DNA of 6,041 bases from Bacillota bacterium (lineage in GTDB: Bacteria; Bacillota; Clostridia; Lachnospirales; Lachnospiraceae). The translations under genes and the position numbers were made by a program. The notes below the pieces were generated by a model, which did no database searches, was not told the DNA's origin, and was given only the letters and a program-made list of their open reading frames with translations. Below, one piece after another: positions 1 through 5,143 of this stretch (the stretch's first letter is position 1; each line of letters starts with the position of its first letter). Location: NCBI GenBank assembly GCA_023436765.1, contig JAEZHX010000116.1, forward strand, positions 1 to 6,041, read 5' to 3'.

Positions 1-247
1 TTTGGCTTTGTTTCTTAAAGATAACAGGCTCAGTGTGAAGAATTTGATTTTCGATGATAAGCTGTGCGGCTTTTATTGCTCTGCTCACCTTACCAAGAAG
101 CAGAATTGATATCAACAATAGAAGAAATACTGCGCCTGTGTACAGCCCCCAGGCAGTCGGCTGCAGGACAGGGACAGCAATAAGGACGGCTGTGCATAAT
201 GTTGAAATGATAAATAAGACGTGCTGTTGTCTGCTCAACTTTAACAA
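1..247 (-). CDS. Small two-helix membrane protein, N-terminal part (cut by the left edge)
   Basis: Family not recognised. The minus-strand frame beginning at TTG (247-245) stays open for 82 codons to the window edge. It encodes a hydrophobic segment at about residues 10-28 (VLFIISTLCTAVLIAVPVL), a short loop, a second at about 34-52 (GLYTGAVFLLLLISILLLG), then a basic amphipathic tail (KVSRAIKAAQLIIENQ...). Two clean helices followed by a charged tail look like real coding sequence. An AAAGGAGG ribosome binding site (265-258) lies 10 bases before the TTG. An ATG at 254-252 gives another frame, but it sits only 3 bases from that site and yields a Cys/Pro/Ser-rich 54-residue peptide without domain character, so I prefer TTG. 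The gene is in the same direction as the LuxR-type gene but is separated from it by a terminator. It could be a stand-alone small membrane protein or the N-terminus of a larger sensor; the sequence does not decide. Confidence 0.6.
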   Translation of the reverse strand, partial: MLKLSRQQHVLFIISTLCTAVLIAVPVLQPTAWGLYTGAVFLLLLISILLLGKVSRAIKAAQLIIENQILHTEPVIFKKQSQ

Positions 248-257
248 GTATCATTTT

Positions 258-265
258 CCTCCTTT
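258..265 (-). promoter_or_regulatory. Ribosome binding site that decides a TTG start
   Basis: AAAGGAGG on the minus strand is close to a perfect anti-16S match. It is 3 bases from an ATG (254-252) and 10 bases from a TTG (247-245). The usual 5-10 base spacing, together with the membrane-protein coding character of the TTG frame, argues for initiation at TTG. Confidence 0.6.
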
Positions 266-270
266 CTGTC

Positions 271-299
271 AGTATATCACCCATATTCTATCCTATCAG
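271..299 (-). promoter_or_regulatory. Candidate promoter of the small membrane protein gene
   Basis: On the minus strand there is a -35-like CTGATA (299-294), 17 bases, then TATACT (276-271). Transcription from this -10 would start near 264, inside the ribosome binding site, which is tight. An alternative -10, TAGAAT (290-285), would give a leader of about 30 bases but lacks a good -35. The segment GATAGAATATGGGT (292-279) lies within this region and recurs with a one-base insertion upstream of the xylanase gene. Confidence 0.35.
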
Positions 300-365
300 G
301 TGGGAGGATGCGTCACCAAAACGGGTGATTTTATACAAAAACCTCCCGCCATATTAGGTGGGAGG
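299..365. repeat. Direct repeat GGTGGGAGG around a complementary segment
   Basis: GGTGGGAGG occurs at 299-307 and again at 357-365. Between them CCTCCCGCC (342-350) can pair with either copy. Pairing with the second copy forms the terminator stem; pairing with the first encloses a smaller TCACC/GGTGA stem (314-328). The two pairings are mutually exclusive, the form expected of a switchable attenuator, though chance cannot be excluded. Confidence 0.45.
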
Positions 366-366
366 C
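337..366 (-). terminator. Rho-independent terminator of the LuxR-type regulator gene
   Basis: Read on the minus strand: CCTCCCACC (365-357), loop TAATAT, GGCGGGAGG (350-342), then five T (341-337). The stem is nine pairs with one A/C mismatch and high GC, directly followed by the T run. It lies about 30 bases after the regulator stop codon (400-398), so it fits that gene. In plus-strand RNA the mismatch becomes a G-U pair, but no T run follows, so it should act in the minus direction only. Confidence 0.8.
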
Positions 367-397
367 TCATATTAACAAATGAACTTGTGTACTTGCT

Positions 398-1852
398 TCA
401 GCTGTTTTTGGATTTTGATGAACCAGTAGCCAAGGAATCAATATTCAGAAGAAGATTCATGAGTTCTGTTCGATTCTGTACTCCTGACTTGGAATAGATA
501 TTCTTTACATGGGTTTTAACAGTATTTTCACTCACATAGAGTTCTTCGGCTATCTTTCTATAAGTCTTGCCTGTAAGTAGTTGCGCGGTTATCTCGTTTT
601 CCCGATCCGTAAGCTTCTCAGTTACGGAAAAATCACGAAGCAGCTTGGTCTGCTCCTTTACTGGCATAGCAGAAATCGTATACAGGAAGATGTGATTTGT
701 TAGCAGAGCTGACAAGCGATTATGTAGGGGAGGCAGCAGCACGAGCGTGATACATACCACTCCGAGTGCCAACAGGGTGGGGTTCTGATTATGCCCGTCT
801 GCAGTTGTGACAGTTCTCCCTAACACGCCACCAAGCATGACACCCAGAACATTGGAGGAAAGGCCAATGCCCATTATTTTTACAGGGTTTGTGCTGAGGT
901 CCAGCATATCGCCCAGGATACTCCACCAAAAAAGATCGTAAACACCGCAGGCACCAAGCATCAGGGTATTGATTACAAGGTAGCTTATCCATGATCGGTC
1001 CATGATCATAAATGCAATAAAGGAGAAGCCGATCATGGCAATAGCAATAGATAAGAGATAGGTTCGATTTATCTTTCCGGGCAGGTTTCTCATGATGAGA
1101 AGAGCGGCGATATAAGGTACGGCCCAATACCAGCTGGTCAGCCACTGCAAATGGGAGAAGGCCGGCCCCTGCACCTGGTACATCAGTCCGGAATTAATGG
1201 TGATGACTACAATAAACAGACACAGAAAAGCAAGTGGACTTCTTAAGCTGGCAGGCAGATCTCTGCTCATGATAGGACTTGGATCCTCAAGGACTTCTAC
1301 GTCGGGCAGATGGAGAGAGAATAAGAAGGCAGCTCCCAGAAGAAGAATAGCACAAGCAAGTCCTGCATGGGGGGAGATGTGGATGGCAATGATATTCAGC
1401 AGAATCATCAGAAGATTTGAGAAGATCAGTCCGTCCGCTATGGTCTTGATACGCTTGTCTTTAGGAGTACAGACTTTAAAATAGAGGCCCCAGGCCGCCA
1501 CAGAGCATCCGACAAGAAAAGCCGATAGAAGCAGTACAACTACCCACAGATAAGTAGGTGAAAAGAAAAAAACACCGGAGGATAATATACAGAATAAGAT
1601 GGAATAAAGCATAAGTTTTTTGGCAGTCCTGAGGTTCCGAATGAAAACACCCGATAAAACCAAACCCCAAAAATGTGATGCCATCGTGGCAAAAACATAG
1701 GATTTGGCAGAAATATCATAGTAATCGGCAAGAGCATACAGAATTTGTCCTTCGAAAAGAAATGACAGAAGCCAGGAGAAAAATAATGAAAAGACGATTA
1801 TGGAAAGCCTACGGTTTTTTGCACTGCAGATAATATTAGAATCTCGCCTCAT
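398..1852 (-). CDS. Membrane-bound LuxR-family transcriptional regulator with MFS-like sensor domain
   Basis: A 484-residue one-component regulator. Residues about 16-380 hold roughly twelve hydrophobic helices (for example 17-35, 52-72, 79-97, 101-124, 138-160, 163-181, 206-226, 240-256, 265-284, 288-308, 324-346, 358-376), arranged six plus six with a central hydrophilic loop near 183-204, as in major facilitator proteins. The usual MFS loop motif after helix 2 is degenerate (IRNLRTAKK), which suits a sensor better than a transporter. Residues about 413-468 are a GerE/LuxR helix-turn-helix: LTDRENEI, LLTGKT, KIAEELYVSENTVKTHVKNIYSK, then V..R. There is no receiver domain, so the signal is presumably a ligand met at or in the membrane. 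The ATG (1852-1850) follows GGGAGGA (1867-1861) by 8 bases. Membrane LuxR proteins of this design are known from gut Actinobacteria, where some control adjacent catabolic genes. The divergent xylanase gene is the obvious candidate target; the ligand is unknown. Confidence 0.93.
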   Translation of the reverse strand: MRRDSNIICSAKNRRLSIIVFSLFFSWLLSFLFEGQILYALADYYDISAKSYVFATMASHFWGLVLSGVFIRNLRTAKKLMLYSILFCILSSGVFFFSPTYLWVVVLLLSAFLVGCSVAAWGLYFKVCTPKDKRIKTIADGLIFSNLLMILLNIIAIHISPHAGLACAILLLGAAFLFSLHLPDVEVLEDPSPIMSRDLPASLRSPLAFLCLFIVVITINSGLMYQVQGPAFSHLQWLTSWYWAVPYIAALLIMRNLPGKINRTYLLSIAIAMIGFSFIAFMIMDRSWISYLVINTLMLGACGVYDLFWWSILGDMLDLSTNPVKIMGIGLSSNVLGVMLGGVLGRTVTTADGHNQNPTLLALGVVCITLVLLPPLHNRLSALLTNHIFLYTISAMPVKEQTKLLRDFSVTEKLTDRENEITAQLLTGKTYRKIAEELYVSENTVKTHVKNIYSKSGVQNRTELMNLLLNIDSLATGSSKSKNS

Positions 1853-1869
1853 AATCAGTCTCCTCCCAA

Positions 1870-1889
1870 ATTTCTATTTATTTCTATTT
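1870..1889. repeat. Two tandem 10-base repeats in the regulator leader
   Basis: On the minus strand AAATAGAAAT is repeated head to tail with one end mismatch, between the predicted -10 and the ribosome binding site of the regulator gene. The core ATAGAAAT resembles the ATAGAATA half-site at the xylanase promoter, so it may be an autoregulatory site. It may also be simple AT-rich leader sequence. Confidence 0.35.
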
Positions 1890-1899
1890 TTATAACCCT

Positions 1900-1928
1900 A
1901 TTGTAAATCATTTTTAAATGAAAAGCAA
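1900..1928 (-). promoter_or_regulatory. Candidate promoter of the LuxR-type regulator gene
   Basis: On the minus strand TTGCTT (1928-1923) is followed after 17 bases by TACAAT (1905-1900). The -10 is 5/6 to consensus and the -35 keeps the TTG. The predicted leader is about 40 bases and ends with the GGGAGGA ribosome binding site. Confidence 0.45.
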
Positions 1929-1953
1929 TCTTCCTGCTGGGCGACACTTCGGA

Positions 1954-1967
1954 TATGCTAATATAAT
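1954..1967 (+). promoter_or_regulatory. Possible upstream -10 element for the xylanase gene
   Basis: TATGCTAATATAAT contains an extended -10 form (TGC followed by TAATAT, 1957-1964) overlapping a perfect TATAAT (1962-1967). A poor -35-like GCGACA (1941-1946) lies 15 bases before TATAAT. It could be a second promoter for the xylanase gene; evidence is limited to the hexamers. Confidence 0.25.
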
Positions 1968-2021
1968 TGCTGCTATGCTCCCGGATGTGAACTTTTATGA
2001 GATACAAATTGTCATTATATG

Positions 2022-2044
2022 ATAGAATATCGGGTTTATTCTAT
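2022..2044. promoter_or_regulatory. Dyad operator candidate: ATAGAATA - 7 bases - TATTCTAT
   Basis: A perfect 8-base inverted repeat (2022-2029 and 2037-2044) with a 7-base spacer. The left arm covers the -35 position and the right arm ends 2 bases before the TATACT -10 of the xylanase promoter. This is a typical place for an activator dimer that replaces a poor -35, and the neighbouring divergent gene encodes a LuxR-type DNA-binding protein. Binding by that protein is inferred. Confidence 0.55.
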
Positions 2045-2052
2045 GCTATACT
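2024..2052 (+). promoter_or_regulatory. Candidate extended -10 promoter of the xylanase gene
   Basis: TGCTATACT (2044-2052) is an extended -10 (TG, one base, TATACT). The hexamer 17 bases upstream, AGAATA (2024-2029), is a very poor -35, suggesting dependence on an activator. The predicted start near 2059 gives a leader of about 30 bases carrying the GGAGGG ribosome binding site (2079-2084). A second possible -10, TGATAGAAT (2020-2028), lies just upstream. Confidence 0.5.
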
Positions 2053-2088
2053 CTTCTTAGTAACAAAGAAAACTTATTGGAGGGTGAC

Positions 2089-3384
2089 ATGAAACGAGGA
2101 TCTTATAAGGTTACATTAGCAATCTTGATGATGTTGATGTTTCTTACATTGACAGGCTGCAGTAAGAATGATAATGATCAGGCGAAACAATCAGATACTC
2201 CTGGGCAGGAAGTGACAGAAACCCAGTCAACCATTGACGATACAGCTGAAGATAAGGATGATCAAGGAACGGAACAGGCTACAGTGGCTCCCGATTCCCA
2301 AGAGGCTGCAGGGGCGGAAGATAAAAGTACGACAGAACAGGAAACAGCCGGTGAAATTGGCCTGAAGGATGTCTACGGGCAGGCCGGTATAAAAGCAGGT
2401 ACCTGTTTATCCGTAGCCATGATCTATGATAGTAAGTACACAGATCTTATTACGAAGAATTTCAACTCGGTTACTCTGGAGAATTTTATGAAGCCGGATT
2501 CATTGCTGGATAAGGCGGCAAGTATAGCGGCAGGAGATATCGTCGTAAAATTCACAGCTAAGACAACGGCACAGCTTGATTGGGCGATGAAAAACGGAAT
2601 GTTGCTCCGAGGTCATGTTCTGGTATGGTACAGCCAGACTCCCGATTGGATTTTCTATGAAAACTTCGATGTGACGAAGCCATTGGTTGACCGTGATACG
2701 ATGCTAGCCCGTATGGAGAGCTATATCAAACAGACCTTTGAACAACTGAGCTCCCTTGGCTACGCAGATTCTTTCTATGCCTATGATGTGGTGAATGAAG
2801 CAATTATGGAGGATGGAACATATCGTGATTGCTTATGGAAGCAGATCATCGGAGACGACTATATCTGGAACGCCTTTAAATTTGCTAACCAATACGCTCC
2901 CGATAACATTAAGCTATACTACAATGATTATAATGAGCAATTTAAGACCCAGCATCTGATTAAGCTGGCTCAGTCCCTGGTGGACGAGAACGGCAATACA
3001 CTGATTGATGGTATCGGATGTCAGGGGCACTTATACACACAGGATTCCATTGATGATTATATCAATACACTGAAGGCGCTCAGTGCGCTTGGGTTGGATG
3101 TTCAGATTACAGAGCTGGATGTCAGCCTTGGCACCTGGCAGAATATACTTCCCGCAACAGAGGAAAATCTAAAAGCCCAAGGCCAATATTATTATGAGCT
3201 TATCAATAGAATCATAACAGAAAATGCTGCCGGCAATACCAAGGTGTCAGGAATTACATATTGGGGCTTTGCTGATAATTTATCCTGGAGACATGACCGC
3301 AACCCGTTACTGTTTGATAAGGACTTGAATCCGAAATATGCTTATAATGGCGCTATACAGGATCGTGAGAAAGCAGGGTATTAA
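2089..3384 (+). CDS. Lipoprotein endo-1,4-beta-xylanase, glycoside hydrolase family 10
   Basis: Retaining GH10 enzyme hydrolysing internal beta-1,4 links of xylan, predicted to be anchored on the outer face of the membrane. From ATG 2089 it has 431 residues. Residues 1-23 are a lipoprotein signal (basic start, hydrophobic core, lipobox LTGC with Cys24). Residues 25-88 are a low-complexity Asp/Glu/Gln/Thr/Ser-rich linker that should hold the enzyme away from the membrane. The catalytic domain spans about 92-427: ENFMKPDS (131-138), RGHVLVW (174-180), DVVNEA with acid/base Glu237, LYYNDYN (276-282), DGIGCQGH (307-314), ITELD with nucleophile Glu342, and TYWGFADNLSWR (390-401). Tyr181 stands where many GH10 enzymes have His (VWHSQ). 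No carbohydrate-binding module is seen. I chose ATG 2089 because GGAGGG (2079-2084) precedes it; a TTG at 2077 lies inside that site. It is divergent from the MFS-LuxR gene and followed by its own terminator. Confidence 0.97.
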   Translation: MKRGSYKVTLAILMMLMFLTLTGCSKNDNDQAKQSDTPGQEVTETQSTIDDTAEDKDDQGTEQATVAPDSQEAAGAEDKSTTEQETAGEIGLKDVYGQAGIKAGTCLSVAMIYDSKYTDLITKNFNSVTLENFMKPDSLLDKAASIAAGDIVVKFTAKTTAQLDWAMKNGMLLRGHVLVWYSQTPDWIFYENFDVTKPLVDRDTMLARMESYIKQTFEQLSSLGYADSFYAYDVVNEAIMEDGTYRDCLWKQIIGDDYIWNAFKFANQYAPDNIKLYYNDYNEQFKTQHLIKLAQSLVDENGNTLIDGIGCQGHLYTQDSIDDYINTLKALSALGLDVQITELDVSLGTWQNILPATEENLKAQGQYYYELINRIITENAAGNTKVSGITYWGFADNLSWRHDRNPLLFDKDLNPKYAYNGAIQDREKAGY

Positions 3385-3402
3385 TTTTAGGTGTATGTGT
3401 GC

Positions 3403-3441
3403 AGGAAGGGCTCACTCAGTTGGTGTGGGTCCTTCCTTTCT
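3403..3441 (+). terminator. Rho-independent terminator after the xylanase gene
   Basis: AGGAAGGGCTCAC (3403-3415) pairs with GTGGGTCCTTCCT (3425-3437) over 13 positions, two of them G-U wobbles, around a 9-base loop; a short T-rich tail follows (TTCT). It starts 19 bases after the xylanase stop codon. The tail is weak, so some read-through into the arabinofuranosidase gene is possible. Confidence 0.75.
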
Positions 3442-3459
3442 ATGAATACGGCTCATGTA

Positions 3460-3497
3460 TTGACATAGGATGTTTCTTAACTAATCTATGCTAGAAT
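3460..3497 (+). promoter_or_regulatory. Candidate promoter of the arabinofuranosidase gene
   Basis: A perfect -35, TTGACA (3460-3465), is followed after 16 bases by a poor -10, TAATCT (3482-3487). Alternatively an extended -10, TGCTAGAAT (3489-3497), works without a well-placed -35, since TTGACA is then 26 bases away. The segment 3482-3497 matches 13 of 16 bases with 2037-2052 at the xylanase promoter, suggesting common control. Confidence 0.5.
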
Positions 3498-3530
3498 GAA
3501 GTAATTTTATACAAATGACTGGAAGGGAAT

Positions 3531-3563
3531 AAATCAATGAAGAAATCAATGAAGAAATCAATG
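3531..3563 (+). repeat. 12-base tandem repeat across the arabinofuranosidase start codon
   Basis: AAATCAATGAAG occurs twice in tandem (3531-3542, 3543-3554), followed by a partial third copy (3555-3563). Each copy carries an in-frame ATG, giving three possible starts (3537, 3549, 3561) and the N-terminus MKKSMKKSM. Confidence 0.85.
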
Positions 3564-5048
3564 ATATGTATTGATAAACATTTTATCTTAGGAGAGATAG
3601 ACAAAAGAGTCTATGGCTCCTTTCTGGAGCATCTTGGAAGAGCAGTTTATGAAGGGATCTATCAGCCGGAAAGTCCCTTTGCCGATGAGCAGGGTATGCG
3701 TAAGGACGTAATCGGCTTGATTCGTGATTTGAATGTTCCGATCGTCCGATATCCCGGAGGCAATTTTGTATCCGGTTACCATTGGGAAGATGGGGTTGGA
3801 CCGAAAAATGAACGTCCGGAGAAAATTGATCTTGCTTGGAGTGTGATTGAAACAAATCAATTTGGTATGAATGATTTCATGGACTGGACGAAGAAAGCCG
3901 GTACCTCAGCAATGATGGCAATCAATCTGGGGACCAGGGGAGTTGAGGACGCGAAAAATATTGTTGAATATTGTAATCTAAGGGGCGGAAGCTATTACAG
4001 CAATCTAAGAAAAAAGCATGGCTATGAACAACCTCATGACATTAAGCTGTGGTGCCTGGGCAATGAGATGGATGGCAATTGGCAGATGGGACATAAGACT
4101 GCGCTGGAATATGGAAGGATTGCAGCCGAGGCCGGGCGAATTATGAAAATGGTAGATCCCTCCATAGAACTTGTGGCCTGCGGAAGCTCAGCTCTGGATA
4201 TGGAAACCTTCGGTGAGTGGGAAGATACCGTACTCTCTGAGTGCTACGATCAGATAGATTATTTATCACTGCATCAGTATTATGGGAACCGTGATAACAA
4301 TACACCGGATTTTCTGTCAAATACGGTAGCAATGGATCGATTTATTGAATCTGTAGTATCCATCTGTGATGCCGTAAAAGCGAAGAAGCGTAAGAGTAAA
4401 TCCATAAACCTGTCCTTTGATGAATGGAATGTATGGTATCATTCCAATAATCAGGATAAGAAGCTGGAGCGTTGGTGCAAGGTGCCTCACCAGCTGGAGG
4501 ATATCTATAATTTTGAAGATGCTCTGCTGGTAGCCGGTATGATGATAACCCTACTTCGACATGCTGACCGCATCAAGGTTGCTTGCCTGGCACAGCTAGT
4601 GAATGTTATCGCTCCTATCATGACCTCCGATACCGGGGCTTGGAAACAGACGACCTACTATCCCTTTGAGCTGATCAGTAACCATGGAAGAGGAACCGTG
4701 TTAAATACCGTTATAAAGTCACCTGTCTATGAAAGCAAGCATGGTGACGCTCCTTATCTTGATGCGGTTTGTGTCATGAATGAAGAAGAGGATACGCTGA
4801 CATTATTTGCTGTGAACAAATCACTGGAGGAATCCATGGAGATCACCCTGGATCTGCGCCAGTTTGAAGATTACCAGGTGAAGGAGCATGTGGTACTGAC
4901 CCATGCTGATTTGAAGGCAGTCAACACGGAGGAGCACCCCGATGAAGTGAAACCTACAAAGCTTAAGAATACAAGGGTAGAGGGCGGTATCCTTACAGTA
5001 GAGCTGTGTGATAAGAGCTTCCATATGATTAAGCTAGGAAGAGATTAA
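3537..5048 (+). CDS. Cytoplasmic alpha-L-arabinofuranosidase, glycoside hydrolase family 51
   Basis: Retaining GH51 enzyme removing alpha-L-arabinofuranosyl side groups, in the cell most likely from arabinoxylan or arabinan oligosaccharides after import. The 503 residues match the full-length bacterial (Geobacillus AbfA type) pattern: N-terminal strand, then GSFLEHLGRAVY (27-38), RYPGGNFVSGYHWEDG (71-86), NLGTRG (130-135), WCLGNEMDG (172-180) with acid/base Glu177, SLHQYYGNRD (244-253), LSFDEWNVW (292-300) with nucleophile Glu296, LAQLVNVIAPIM (351-362) and a C-terminal beta domain ending MIKLGRD. The two catalytic Glu are 119 residues apart, as in the Geobacillus enzyme. There is no signal peptide. 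ATG 3537 is preferred because GGAAGGGA (3521-3528) lies 8 bases upstream; in-frame ATGs at 3549 and 3561 lie within a tandem repeat and have poorer sites. It is separated from the xylanase gene by a terminator and has its own promoter candidate. No clear terminator follows, so the staygreen gene may share its transcript. Confidence 0.97.
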   Translation: MKKSMKKSMICIDKHFILGEIDKRVYGSFLEHLGRAVYEGIYQPESPFADEQGMRKDVIGLIRDLNVPIVRYPGGNFVSGYHWEDGVGPKNERPEKIDLAWSVIETNQFGMNDFMDWTKKAGTSAMMAINLGTRGVEDAKNIVEYCNLRGGSYYSNLRKKHGYEQPHDIKLWCLGNEMDGNWQMGHKTALEYGRIAAEAGRIMKMVDPSIELVACGSSALDMETFGEWEDTVLSECYDQIDYLSLHQYYGNRDNNTPDFLSNTVAMDRFIESVVSICDAVKAKKRKSKSINLSFDEWNVWYHSNNQDKKLERWCKVPHQLEDIYNFEDALLVAGMMITLLRHADRIKVACLAQLVNVIAPIMTSDTGAWKQTTYYPFELISNHGRGTVLNTVIKSPVYESKHGDAPYLDAVCVMNEEEDTLTLFAVNKSLEESMEITLDLRQFEDYQVKEHVVLTHADLKAVNTEEHPDEVKPTKLKNTRVEGGILTVELCDKSFHMIKLGRD

Positions 5049-5085
5049 TCACGAGTCAACATAGTGTCCGGCAAAGGCCATCGTA

Positions 5086-5114
5086 AGCACAGTATATGGA
5101 TTTGTGAATATAAT
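5086..5114 (+). promoter_or_regulatory. Candidate promoter of the staygreen-family gene
   Basis: A perfect TATAAT (5109-5114) is preceded at 17 bases by AGCACA (5086-5091), which matches only half of the -35 consensus. It would give a leader of about 23 bases with GGAG (5132-5135) placed 8 bases before the ATG. Read-through from the arabinofuranosidase gene is an alternative source of transcript. Confidence 0.4.
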
Positions 5115-5143
5115 ATGGTATTGCATGCTATGGAGCTGATGAT

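Noticed and set aside
90..284. Minus-strand frame from a start at 284 (with an internal ATG at 254-252)
   Set aside because: The Cys/Pro/Ser-rich product has no domain character, the ribosome binding site is too close to the ATG, and the overlapping TTG frame encodes two clear membrane helices.
54..497. Plus-strand open frame of 147 codons
   Set aside because: It lies antisense to the small membrane protein, crosses the minus-strand terminator and the 3' end of the regulator gene, has no ribosome binding site, and its translation has no recognisable domain.
789..1145. 118-codon minus-strand frame inside the regulator gene
   Set aside because: Shadow frame of the transmembrane domain; the composition (many Cys, His, Arg) is typical of an out-of-frame reading of hydrophobic codons.
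1197..1484. 95-codon plus-strand frame antisense to the regulator gene
   Set aside because: No ribosome binding site, no promoter, Arg/Ser/Met-rich translation; a shadow of the opposite strand.
2077..2088. Upstream TTG start for the xylanase
   Set aside because: The TTG overlaps the GGAGGG ribosome binding site and would add four residues before the lipoprotein signal; ATG 2089 is the better start.
3583..3860. Two overlapping 90-codon minus-strand frames antisense to the GH51 gene
   Set aside because: Both fall within the strongly conserved GH51 coding region and have no initiation signals.
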